A stretch of DNA of 13,359 nucleotides from Candidatus Daviesbacteria bacterium GW2011_GWA2_42_7 (lineage in GTDB: Bacteria; Patescibacteriota; Microgenomatia; Daviesbacterales; UBA10151), in the NCBI GenBank assembly GCA_000997105.1, contig LCEJ01000005.1:1-13359 (forward strand). The letters run 5' to 3'. Below the pieces are notes generated by a model. It did no database searches. It was not told the DNA's origin and worked only from the letters and a program-made list of their open reading frames with translations. Position 1 is the stretch's first letter. Each line of letters begins with the position of its first letter. The translations under genes were made by a program, and so were the position numbers. Below, piece after piece: positions 1 to 4,955 of this stretch.

Positions 1-272
1 AAAGTAAACAAAAAGGGGAAAGGGCTTTAAAGATGGAGCTTTTTCAAAAAGGAATTGATCGGGAGATAATAGAAAAGGTATTAAGTGAGCCCTTCGACTC
101 CGCTCAGGGTGAAGAAGACCTTGCGAAACTTGCATTGGAGAAAAAGATGAAGGCTTGGAGAAATTTACCACCACAGGAGCTTAAGAAAAAAGCTTATGAA
201 TTTTTAATGAGAAAAGGTTTTGATTATTCGGTTGCCAAGGATGCAGTTGAAAATATCCGACATATGGGGTAA
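1..272 (+). CDS. recX: RecX regulatory protein, C-terminal part (5' end outside window)
   Basis: The frame is open to the left edge, so the ATG at 33 is probably internal and the gene is 5'-truncated by the window. What remains is about 90 residues with the helical repeat pattern of RecX: an 'EL..KGIDREII' helix, then 'LALEKKMKAWRNLPPQELKKKAYEFLMRKGFDYSVAKDAV'-type helices. RecX binds RecA filaments and modulates homologous recombination; recA is expected just upstream (inference). Between two helices sits a seven-residue insert, PFDSAQG, encoded by a palindromic repeat at 90-109. Its length is a multiple of three, so the frame survives. A structured spacer separates this gene from rny. The family assignment is fairly secure from the C-terminal helices, but only part of the protein is visible. 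Confidence 0.82.
   Translation, partial: SKQKGERALKMELFQKGIDREIIEKVLSEPFDSAQGEEDLAKLALEKKMKAWRNLPPQELKKKAYEFLMRKGFDYSVAKDAVENIRHMG
90..109 (+). repeat. Palindromic repeat inserted in frame in recX
   Basis: The 20-bp core CCCTTCGACTCCGCTCAGGG has the same arms (CCCTTCGAC and CTCAGGG) as copies in rny, after HU, inside rnpB and upstream of the DUF3048 gene. Here it adds codons P-F-D-S-A-Q-G to RecX, in the loop between two helices. It is read in the orientation that carries no TGA in this frame. Confidence 0.8.
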
Positions 273-282
273 ACTTACAAAA

Positions 283-384
283 GAAAGTTAGGGATTATAA
301 GAAGTCATGATAAGGGTTTCTCTTACATCTTCATTTCCTGAAAACCTCGTTTAAAACGGGCGGTTTTTCCTATCCCTAACTTTC
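283..384 (+). promoter_or_regulatory. Structured spacer element between recX and rny, with a 15-codon ORF
   Basis: A perfect 13-bp inverted repeat (GAAAGTTAGGGAT at 283-295, ATCCCTAACTTTC at 372-384) closes a roughly 100-nt element. Inside, GAAG/TAAG at 301-314 can pair with CTTA/CTTC at 322-332, and a second hairpin occupies 340-369. The segment AGGGTTTC (about 313-320) could instead pair with GAAAACC (340-346), which would break both inner hairpins. A short ORF, ATG at 307 to TAA at 354, reads MIRVSLTSSFPENLV and ends inside the second hairpin. The layout resembles a leader-peptide attenuator for rny, but a palindromic mobile remnant would look similar. The inverted repeat is certain; the function is inference. 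Confidence 0.5.
340..370 (+). terminator. Terminator-like hairpin before rny
   Basis: AAAACC (341-346) pairs with GGTTTT (362-367), with an inner CGTTT/AAACG helix (348-358) and a short internal loop, and five Ts end at 368. The T run is partly inside the stem and short, so it could be a recX terminator or the OFF arm of an rny attenuator. Weak to moderate support. Confidence 0.35.
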
Positions 385-393
385 CTAAAATAT

Positions 394-1791
394 ATGCAAA
401 AAACATTTGGATCCTCTCACCAGCCTGCGGCTGGTTCAGGGCAAGCCCTTCGACAGGACTCAGGGCAAGCCCTTCGACAGGACTCAGGGCAAGCCCTTCG
501 ACAGGACTCAGGGCAAGCTAATATAGACGCAACAAAACTCGCCAAACGCGAAGGTATTTTAGAAGAGCGTGAAAGGCTTTTGGCAGAAAAATTAAAAAAC
601 GTCGATGAAAAGTTAGAAACCTTAGAGAAAACCCGCAAAGATTTAATTTCTAAACTGGAAAAATCTTCCTCTATCTCGGCAGAAGAAGCTAAAAAAATCC
701 TTCTGGAAAACGTTGAAAAAGACCTGGCATCGGAAATTTCCAAAAAGATAAGGGAAGCCGAAGAGCAAATTAAAGTTGAGGCTGATGAAAAAGCAAAGGA
801 AATTTTAGCAGAAGCTATGTTGCATGGGGTAACAGACTATGTGGCTGAATTTACAACTTCCCAAGTTCGCCTCCCTGATGATGAGATGAAGGGCCGGATT
901 ATCGGTAAAGAAGGCCGTAATGTCCGGGCTTTTGAAAATGCCACAGGCGTTGATGTATTAATGGATGAAACCCCCGGTGTTTTAATTATTTCCTCTTTTG
1001 ACCCTGTCCGCCGGGAGATTGCCCGGGTCTCTTTGGAAAGGTTGATCCAAGACGGCAGGATCCAACCCCAAAGGATTGAGGAGATTGTTGAGAGTACAAA
1101 GCGGGATATTGAAAAACTAATGTTACAGGCAGGTGAACAACTAGCCCACGAAGTAGGAGTTTATAACCTGCCAAAAGAGTTAGTAGAGATTTTGGGTAGG
1201 TTTAAGTACCGTTACTCATACGGGCAAAATCTTCTCCAGCATACCGAGGAAGAAACCCGGATTGGGGTAGCATTGGCCAAAGAACTTGGGGCAAATGTTA
1301 ACATTGTCCGCTTAGGGTGTTTGCTTCACGACATTGGAAAGGTTGTAGCCGAAGATGAAGGGACCCATGTTGAAAAAGGTGTGGCTCTCTCTAAAAAGTT
1401 TGGGCTTCCGGAGGAGGTAGTAAATTGTATTGCCGAACATCATGAGGATAAACCGTTTTCCTCTGTTGAATCTATTATTTGTTATATCTCAGATGCCATT
1501 TCAGGTGCCAGGCCGGGGGCAAGGCGCGAGGACATTGAAGGGTATATTAAAAGGATTGAGGATATAGAAAAGATTGCCACATCTTTTGAGGGAGTGGATA
1601 AAGCGTTTGCAGTAGCAGCAGGCCGGGAAGTAAGAGTGATAGTATATCCTGATAAGATTTCCGATGACGAATTGCCCAAATTAACCCATGATATTGCCCA
1701 AAGAATTTCCAAAGAGGTAATGGTCCCTGGACAAGTCAAGATTACTGCTATCCGTGAAGTCCGGGCCACAGAACTTACAATGACAGTCTGA
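394..1791 (+). CDS. rny: Ribonuclease Y (soluble form lacking an N-terminal membrane helix)
   Basis: Endoribonuclease that starts mRNA decay. The 465-residue product has a charged coiled-coil region (about 48-140), a KH domain with the GxxG loop in GRIIGKEGRN (167-176), and an HD phosphohydrolase domain with H283, the LLHDIGK motif (310-316), H325, the AEHHED motif (347-352) and D367, so the metal site looks intact. The C-terminal region ending VPGQVKITAIREVRATE is typical of the family. Family members are usually about 500-520 residues with an N-terminal transmembrane anchor; none is visible here. Instead the first 42 residues are mostly repeat-encoded (PAAG, then three QALRQDSG units). The start is uncertain: ATG 394 has no clear ribosome site, the frame is closed upstream by TAA at 352-354, and no in-frame ATG follows until the codon for M142. 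Identity is very secure; the N-terminus is not. Confidence 0.93.
   Translation: MQKTFGSSHQPAAGSGQALRQDSGQALRQDSGQALRQDSGQANIDATKLAKREGILEERERLLAEKLKNVDEKLETLEKTRKDLISKLEKSSSISAEEAKKILLENVEKDLASEISKKIREAEEQIKVEADEKAKEILAEAMLHGVTDYVAEFTTSQVRLPDDEMKGRIIGKEGRNVRAFENATGVDVLMDETPGVLIISSFDPVRREIARVSLERLIQDGRIQPQRIEEIVESTKRDIEKLMLQAGEQLAHEVGVYNLPKELVEILGRFKYRYSYGQNLLQHTEEETRIGVALAKELGANVNIVRLGCLLHDIGKVVAEDEGTHVEKGVALSKKFGLPEEVVNCIAEHHEDKPFSSVESIICYISDAISGARPGARREDIEGYIKRIEDIEKIATSFEGVDKAFAVAAGREVRVIVYPDKISDDELPKLTHDIAQRISKEVMVPGQVKITAIREVRATELTMTV
420..518 (+). repeat. Compound palindromic and tandem 24-bp repeat inside the rny 5' coding region
   Basis: A small hairpin, CCAGCC-tgc-GGCTGG (420-434), is followed by three exact tandem copies of a 24-bp unit (437-460, 461-484, 485-508) and a partial fourth copy (509-518). 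Each unit contains CAGGGCAAGCCCTTCGAC and ends AGGACT. Because 24 is a multiple of three, the array adds eight residues (QALRQDSG) per copy without shifting frame. There are no spacers between units, so this is not a CRISPR array. The arms match the family also found in recX and rnpB. Confidence 0.9.
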
Positions 1792-1801
1792 TGTTTTTCA
1801 A

Positions 1802-1862
1802 GGCCTGGCCTTATACAGACAAAGCCCTTTACAAAGGGATAAACATCTGTTACTCTCAGGCC
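1802..1862 (+). promoter_or_regulatory. Nested stem structure in the rny-HU spacer
   Basis: Three nested complementary pairs share one axis: GGCCTG (1802-1807) with CAGGCC (1857-1862), ACAGA (1815-1819) with TCTGT (1846-1850), and CCCTTT (1825-1830) with AAAGGG (1833-1838). Together they could make one long interrupted hairpin in the HU leader or after rny. There is no T tract, so it is not a standard terminator. It may be a degenerate palindromic repeat or a structured 5' leader; function unknown. Confidence 0.4.
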
Positions 1863-1879
1863 ATAGGATAGGCGGATCA

Positions 1880-1896
1880 TGAAAGCTTCGCTTTCA
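1880..1896 (+). repeat. Small perfect hairpin just before the HU start
   Basis: TGAAAG and CTTTCA form a 6-bp stem with loop CTTCG, ending four bases before the HU ATG at 1901. It lies where a ribosome site would be expected, and no clear Shine-Dalgarno is present. An ATG at 1879 opens a nine-codon frame (MKASLSSYD) whose TAA at 1906-1908 overlaps the start of HU; I do not claim it is translated. Confidence 0.4.
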
Positions 1897-1900
1897 AGTT

Positions 1901-2173
1901 ATGACTAAAAAAGATCTTATAGAAAAAGTTGCTAAGAAATCGTCTCTCACCAAAAGAGCTGCTGCAGATGCTGTAAATTCTACCTTTAATTTAATTAATG
2001 ATGCTTTAGTCCGGGGTGAAAAAGTAATTATCACAGGGTTTGGAACCTTTTTAATTAGGTCAAGGGCTGCTAGGAGAGGGAGAAATCCCCAGACAGGTCA
2101 GGTAATTCAGATTCCCCAAAAGAAAACCCCCGGTTTTACCGCCGGTAAAACCCTCAAAAGAAAAATTAAGTAA
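1901..2173 (+). CDS. HU/IHF-family DNA-binding protein
   Basis: A 90-residue histone-like nucleoid protein, the usual length for HU. It begins MTKKDLIEKVAKK, has the N-terminal helical dimerisation region (1-42), the GFGTF turn (46-50), the beta-arm with the conserved RNPQTG tip (61-66) and the PGFTAGKTLK C-terminal helix. It binds and bends DNA non-specifically as a dimer. It follows rny by about 110 bp and has no obvious SD; a hairpin sits directly before the ATG. Its stop codon is abutted by a palindromic repeat, which would form the 3' end of its mRNA. Family certain; HU versus IHF-like subtype is not resolved. Confidence 0.95.
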   Translation: MTKKDLIEKVAKKSSLTKRAAADAVNSTFNLINDALVRGEKVIITGFGTFLIRSRAARRGRNPQTGQVIQIPQKKTPGFTAGKTLKRKIK

Positions 2174-2218
2174 CCCTGAGTCCCTCGCCTTCGCTCGGGA
2201 TAAACTTGGTCGAAGGGT
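2172..2218 (+). repeat. Palindromic repeat directly after the HU stop codon
   Basis: Outer arms ACCCTGAG (2173-2180) and TCGAAGGGT (2210-2218) enclose a second quasi-palindrome, CCCTCGCCTTCGCTCGGG (2182-2199). It starts within the HU stop codon and ends just before TTGACT at 2218-2223. The arms match those of the recX, rny and rnpB copies but in the opposite orientation to the coding ones. As RNA it can fold, and may stabilise or end the HU transcript, though no U tract follows directly. Confidence 0.75.
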
Positions 2219-2242
2219 TGACTTCCCTACCCTTTTTATACT
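2218..2242 (+). promoter_or_regulatory. Possible promoter before the TrpR-like gene
   Basis: TATACT at 2237-2242 is a good -10 element. TTGACT at 2218-2223 is a good -35 sequence, but the spacing is only 13 bp, well below the usual 16-18, so the pairing is doubtful. Transcription would start near 2249, after the ATG at 2246 and before the in-frame ATG at 2258. That favours the second ATG if the promoter is real. Confidence 0.3.
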
Positions 2243-2245
2243 ACC

Positions 2246-2545
2246 ATGTATCCACACATGTCAAAACCGCAGGCAGAGAGAGTTGTTAACGTCCCGGATG
2301 AACTTTTGAAGGAGCTTTTAACCCCTTCCGAATGGCGGATGGTTAAACAGAGGTTTTTAATAATTAACCTCCTGGAAGAAGGGTTATCTATTAGAAAAAT
2401 AGCTGCCCAGGCTAAAGTGGGGACGGATACCGTTGTCCGGGTTGCCCGGATGGTGGAGAAAAAAAGCTTAAGGAAATTGTTAAACCAAAAAGCAGAGAGA
2501 AAAATTAAAACTAATACCCCCTGGATTTTCGGTAAAAACGAGTGA
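2246..2545 (+). CDS. TrpR/YerC-YecD family DNA-binding protein
   Basis: A 99-residue TrpR-superfamily helical protein. The family signature is a helix with LLTPSEWRMVKQRFLIINLL (about 24-43) followed by a helix-turn-helix, EEGLSIRKIAAQAKVGTDTVVRVARM (44-69). This resembles Bacillus YerC-like proteins, whose targets are poorly known; it is not proof of tryptophan regulation, and no trp genes are in the window. Two starts are possible, ATG 2246 or ATG 2258 (MSKPQAERV); the second fits the candidate promoter better. Its stop TGA overlaps the miaA GTG start (GTGA, 2542-2545), so the two are likely cotranscribed and translationally coupled. Confidence 0.85.
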   Translation: MYPHMSKPQAERVVNVPDELLKELLTPSEWRMVKQRFLIINLLEEGLSIRKIAAQAKVGTDTVVRVARMVEKKSLRKLLNQKAERKIKTNTPWIFGKNE

Positions 2546-3498
2546 ATAAAGTTTTAGTAATTCTAGGCCCCACGGCTACGGGCAAGACGGATGTTGCTCT
2601 ATTCCTGGCTAAAAAATATAACGGAGAGTTGGTGGCTTGCGATTCAAGGCAGGTTTATAGGAGTTTGGACATAGGAACTGGCAAAATGCCGGGTCAAGAT
2701 TTAAGATTTAAGAGGTACGATTCACGATGGGAAATTAATAGGGTAAAGATTTGGATGTATGATGTGGCGGATCCGAAGAAACAATATACTGTTAAAGATT
2801 ACATTGACCAGGCGACGGCAGTAGTGGAAGATATCTTAAACCGGGGGAAATTACCGATAATTGTAGGCGGAACCGGGCTGTATTTAAAGGGCCTTCTTTA
2901 TGGATTTCCGAACCTGAATATCCCGGTAGATGAAAATCTAAGGGGGGAGTTGGAAAAGCTTTCCAAAGAAAAGCTGCAGGAAAAATTAATAGCCCTCTCC
3001 CCTACCCGTTTTGAGAAGCTTACAGATTCTGATAAGAAAAATTCTCGCAGACTCCTCCGCTCTATTGAGTTAATATTGATGAATCCATACAGTACTACAG
3101 TTCACAGTTCACAGCTCACAGCTCACAGCTGGGATATATTAAAAATCGGTCTTACTGCCCCCCGGGATATACTTAAAAAAAGAATCTTTCTTCGTTTAGT
3201 TTCCCGTATTGATCAGGGAATGATCAAAGAAGCAGAGGAATTATTCAAAAATGGTTTAACACTGCAGCGGATGAAAGAGCTGGGGTTGGAATATGGGATG
3301 TTGGCAAAGTTTATAAGCAAAGAAATCACTAAAGACCAACTGATTGATCAGTTATCTGTAAAAATTTTTCAATATGCCAAAAGGCAAATTACGTGGTTTA
3401 AAAAAGAACAGGGGGTTTTATGGTTTGATATTACCAAGCGGGGGTGGGAGCCCAAGGTAGAAAAAAAGGTTGCATCGTGGTACTATGCAGGCATATGA
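2542..3498 (+). CDS. miaA: tRNA dimethylallyltransferase
   Basis: Transfers a dimethylallyl group to N6 of A37 in tRNAs that read UNN codons, the first step to ms2i6A. The 318-residue product has the P-loop GPTATGKT (9-16), the DSRQVYRSLDIGTGK segment (34-48) holding the catalytic Asp, the GGTGLYLKGLLYG motif (109-121), a SRRLLRSIE segment (168-176) and the C-terminal QYAKRQITWFK motif (277-287). The start is GTG at 2542, overlapping the upstream stop by 4 nt. The end (ATGA, 3495-3498) overlaps a small leader ORF. Residues about 184-196 (STTVHSSQLTAHS) are encoded by a heptanucleotide tandem repeat between conserved segments, probably in a surface loop. The catalytic motifs are intact, so the enzyme should be active. 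Identification is secure. Confidence 0.95.
   Translation: MNKVLVILGPTATGKTDVALFLAKKYNGELVACDSRQVYRSLDIGTGKMPGQDLRFKRYDSRWEINRVKIWMYDVADPKKQYTVKDYIDQATAVVEDILNRGKLPIIVGGTGLYLKGLLYGFPNLNIPVDENLRGELEKLSKEKLQEKLIALSPTRFEKLTDSDKKNSRRLLRSIELILMNPYSTTVHSSQLTAHSWDILKIGLTAPRDILKKRIFLRLVSRIDQGMIKEAEELFKNGLTLQRMKELGLEYGMLAKFISKEITKDQLIDQLSVKIFQYAKRQITWFKKEQGVLWFDITKRGWEPKVEKKVASWYYAGI
3098..3131 (+). repeat. Heptanucleotide tandem repeat inside miaA
   Basis: Four tandem heptamers, CAGTTCA twice (3098-3111) then CAGCTCA twice (3112-3125), followed by CAGCTG (3126-3131). A unit of seven is not a multiple of three, so gain or loss of one copy would shift the miaA frame. The present copy number keeps the gene open. 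Confidence 0.85.
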
Positions 3499-3557
3499 CC
3501 AGGCGTGTAGATATCTCGTATGAGCTAAAGCTCTATGAAATGTCTTACGTATTATAA
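3495..3557 (+). CDS. Possible 20-codon leader ORF duplicating the PerM N-terminus
   Basis: ATG at 3495 overlaps the miaA stop (ATGA) and the frame runs to TAA at 3555-3557, five bases before the PerM ATG at 3563. Its first nine residues, MTRRVDISY, are identical to the first nine of the downstream transporter. The 27 bases differ at seven positions and all seven are silent, including CGT versus AGG for arginine. After residue nine the sequences diverge (ELKLYEMSYVL). The position, coupled at both ends, suggests translation, but no ribosome profiling exists. It could be a leader peptide or the stub of a lost tandem paralogue. Confidence 0.5.
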   Translation: MTRRVDISYELKLYEMSYVL

Positions 3558-3588
3558 ATACTATGACTAGAAGGGTAGACATTTCATA
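3507..3588 (+). promoter_or_regulatory. Possible alternating hairpin switch over the PerM start codon
   Basis: Three segments are related. B, TATGAAATGTCT (3534-3545), is perfectly complementary over 12 bases to C, AGACATTTCATA (3577-3588), inside the first PerM codons; the B:C hairpin puts the ATG at 3563 in its loop. B with its flanks (AGCTC through TTAC, 3529-3548) also pairs with A (3507-3526), giving about 16 pairs with one mismatch and two bulges. A:B and B:C exclude each other. This is the geometry of a translational switch, possibly driven by ribosomes leaving miaA. Complementarity is seen directly; regulation is inference. Confidence 0.45.
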
Positions 3589-4537
3589 TAAAACCATTAT
3601 CTTTATTACTGTCTTTTTAATTTCTCTTTGGGTGCTTTTTTTGATAATGGATGTTATTTTACTCCTTCTAATATCCTTTATTTTAATGTCTGCTTTTGCC
3701 CCTTTGGTAGACAGGCTGGTTAAATGGAGGGTACCAAAACCTGCAGCCATAGGTTTGATCTTTGTCTTATTTATTGGCGGTGTAGCGGGAATTTTAACTG
3801 TAGGGCTTACCCCGCTTATTAACGAAACCAGTAATTTGGTCCGGAGTTTAACAGAAAGTTTAAGCGTATTCCTGCAGGTTAATTTGGTTGACCAATCGGT
3901 TATCCAAAACGAGTTGTCAAAATTTTCCGGCCAGATTATAGATTTAACTTTAAACCTTTTTGACTTTATCCTTAGGTTCGTAACGGTTTTGGTCATTACC
4001 TTTTACCTGTTGCTGGACAGGGAACATATTGAGGAGCGGGTAGCTGCGTTGTTTGTAAGTCATAGAGGGAGGGCTGAAAAATTAATTAAGGATATTGAAA
4101 GTAAACTGGGGGCGTGGTTAAGAGGCCAGATGATACTTTCCGTGGTTATTGCCGTTTCGGTTTATATCGGCTTAACTATTATTGGTTTAGACTATGCGCT
4201 TCCCCTGGCTATTATTGCCGGACTTTTGGAGATAATTCCCATTATTGGTCCGATAATCGCTGCTGCCCCGGCTGTTTTAATAGCCTTTACTACTTCGGTT
4301 CCCCTGGCGGTTATTGTAGGTATAATGTATGCAGTTATCCAGCAGCTTGAAAGTAATATCGTCGTGCCCCAGCTTATGAAAAGGGCAGTTGGCCTAAACC
4401 CACTGCTGATTATTATTGCTATTACCGTCGGGGGACGGCTTTTGGGGGTAGGAGGGGCACTTTTGGCAGTACCGATTGCTGTGGTCATTCAGGTCGTAGC
4501 ACAGGAAATTTTAAGTCCCGCTCAAACCTCCGGTTAA
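3563..4537 (+). CDS. AI-2E/PerM (UPF0118) family membrane transporter
   Basis: A 324-residue polytopic membrane protein, slightly short for a family that is often about 350 residues. Visible order: two adjacent hydrophobic segments (about 10-50), a third (60-85), a soluble stretch with amphipathic helices (85-130), a helix at about 133-150, a cytoplasmic-looking loop (150-185), then several hydrophobic segments to 315. Typical family sequence includes RGQMILSVVIAVSVYIGLTIIGLDYALPLAIIAGLLEIIPIIGPIIAAAPAV and GLNPLLIIIAITVGGRLLGVGGALLAVPI. Members have been linked to AI-2 export or Na+/H+ antiport; substrate cannot be told here. It follows miaA with a leader ORF and a possible switch over its start codon. 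ATG 3563 has no SD, so its expression may depend on coupling. Confidence 0.9.
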   Translation: MTRRVDISYKTIIFITVFLISLWVLFLIMDVILLLLISFILMSAFAPLVDRLVKWRVPKPAAIGLIFVLFIGGVAGILTVGLTPLINETSNLVRSLTESLSVFLQVNLVDQSVIQNELSKFSGQIIDLTLNLFDFILRFVTVLVITFYLLLDREHIEERVAALFVSHRGRAEKLIKDIESKLGAWLRGQMILSVVIAVSVYIGLTIIGLDYALPLAIIAGLLEIIPIIGPIIAAAPAVLIAFTTSVPLAVIVGIMYAVIQQLESNIVVPQLMKRAVGLNPLLIIIAITVGGRLLGVGGALLAVPIAVVIQVVAQEILSPAQTSG

Positions 4538-4539
4538 AT

Positions 4540-4568
4540 TTGAATCTGAAGCTCTTTTAAGGTATAAT
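4540..4568 (+). promoter_or_regulatory. Promoter of rnpB
   Basis: -35 TTGAAT (4540-4545), 17-bp spacer, perfect -10 TATAAT (4563-4568). The predicted start, about seven bases downstream, coincides with the first base of the RNase P RNA P1 stem at 4575. It begins only two bases after the transporter stop codon. Confidence 0.85.
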
Positions 4569-4574
4569 TTGACT

Positions 4575-4947
4575 GCCTAGGAAGCTGGATGATAGGGCGT
4601 ACCATACGGTACACCCAGGAAAGTCCAGACAGCATAGAGCAGGGTGGCCGGTGTAAGCCGGCAGTCGTAAGACCTAGTTAGAGCAACAGTGACGAACCGG
4701 GTTGCGCCGGCTGAAACGACCAAGCTTATGGGTATTTGATTCGTAAAGCAAGCAAAGGGTTTACCCTGAGCGAGCGAAGCGAGTCGAAGGGCAATCCTCC
4801 CCGCTGCAATCCTAGAAATGACTGAGCTGCTCGCTCGATAGTCAAAATCAGGAGCACCTCGCCGAAAGGCGGGCCAGGTGACATTAGAAATCACTTGAAG
4901 ATAAATTTCATCTTTAAAACAGAATCTGGCTTATATGCTTCCTAGGC
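4575..4947 (+). ncRNA. rnpB: RNase P RNA (M1 RNA, bacterial type A-like)
   Basis: Catalytic RNA that removes 5' leaders from precursor tRNAs. The ends form a perfect 11-bp P1 helix: GCCTAGGAAGC (4575-4585) and GCTTCCTAGGC (4937-4947). The 5' universal core AGGAAAGTCCAGACA begins at 4617 and the 3' P4 partner ACAGAATCTGGCTTAT begins at 4919. The internal segment TAGAAATCACTTGAAG matches the conserved stretch before the 3' core. Length about 373 nt, normal for the type. A palindromic repeat (4763-4791) sits in the middle, in a part that should be a peripheral stem, so catalysis is probably preserved. Its 3' end lies eight bases from the convergent MTA phosphorylase gene, so transcription must terminate inside that gene. 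Confidence 0.97.
4763..4791 (+). repeat. Palindromic repeat inserted within the RNase P RNA
   Basis: ACCCTGAG (4763-4770) and GTCGAAGGG (4783-4791) are the same arms as the copies in recX, rny and after HU, separated by CGAGCGAAGCGA. As RNA the arms pair CCCU with AGGG, then tandem G.A and A.G mismatches, then G-C, a stable helix form. It would extend a peripheral hairpin of RNase P RNA. Confidence 0.8.
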
Positions 4948-4955
4948 ACAAAAAA

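Noticed and set aside
283..384. T-box leader before rny
   Set aside because: No T-box sequence or specifier-loop pattern is visible, and rny is not a typical T-box target.
437..518. CRISPR-like array of identical 24-bp repeats
   Set aside because: The units are directly contiguous with no spacers, lie in frame inside rny, and no cas genes are present.
417..743. 108-residue minus-strand ORF antisense to rny
   Set aside because: Its repetitive ACPESCRR peptide is just the repeat array read on the other strand; the plus strand encodes a clear RNase Y.
2060..2257. 65-residue minus-strand ORF over the HU 3' end
   Set aside because: It spans the palindromic repeat and opposes conserved HU sequence.
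2246..2545. True tryptophan repressor
   Set aside because: It is TrpR-fold but resembles the YerC/YecD group, and no tryptophan genes or operator are nearby.
4114..4488. ORFs in other frames within the PerM gene (plus 4114-4350, minus 4192-4488)
   Set aside because: Low-complexity shadows of a strongly conserved membrane protein frame.
4577..4894. 105-residue minus-strand ORF
   Set aside because: It is antisense to rnpB, whose RNA core and P1 stem are unmistakable.
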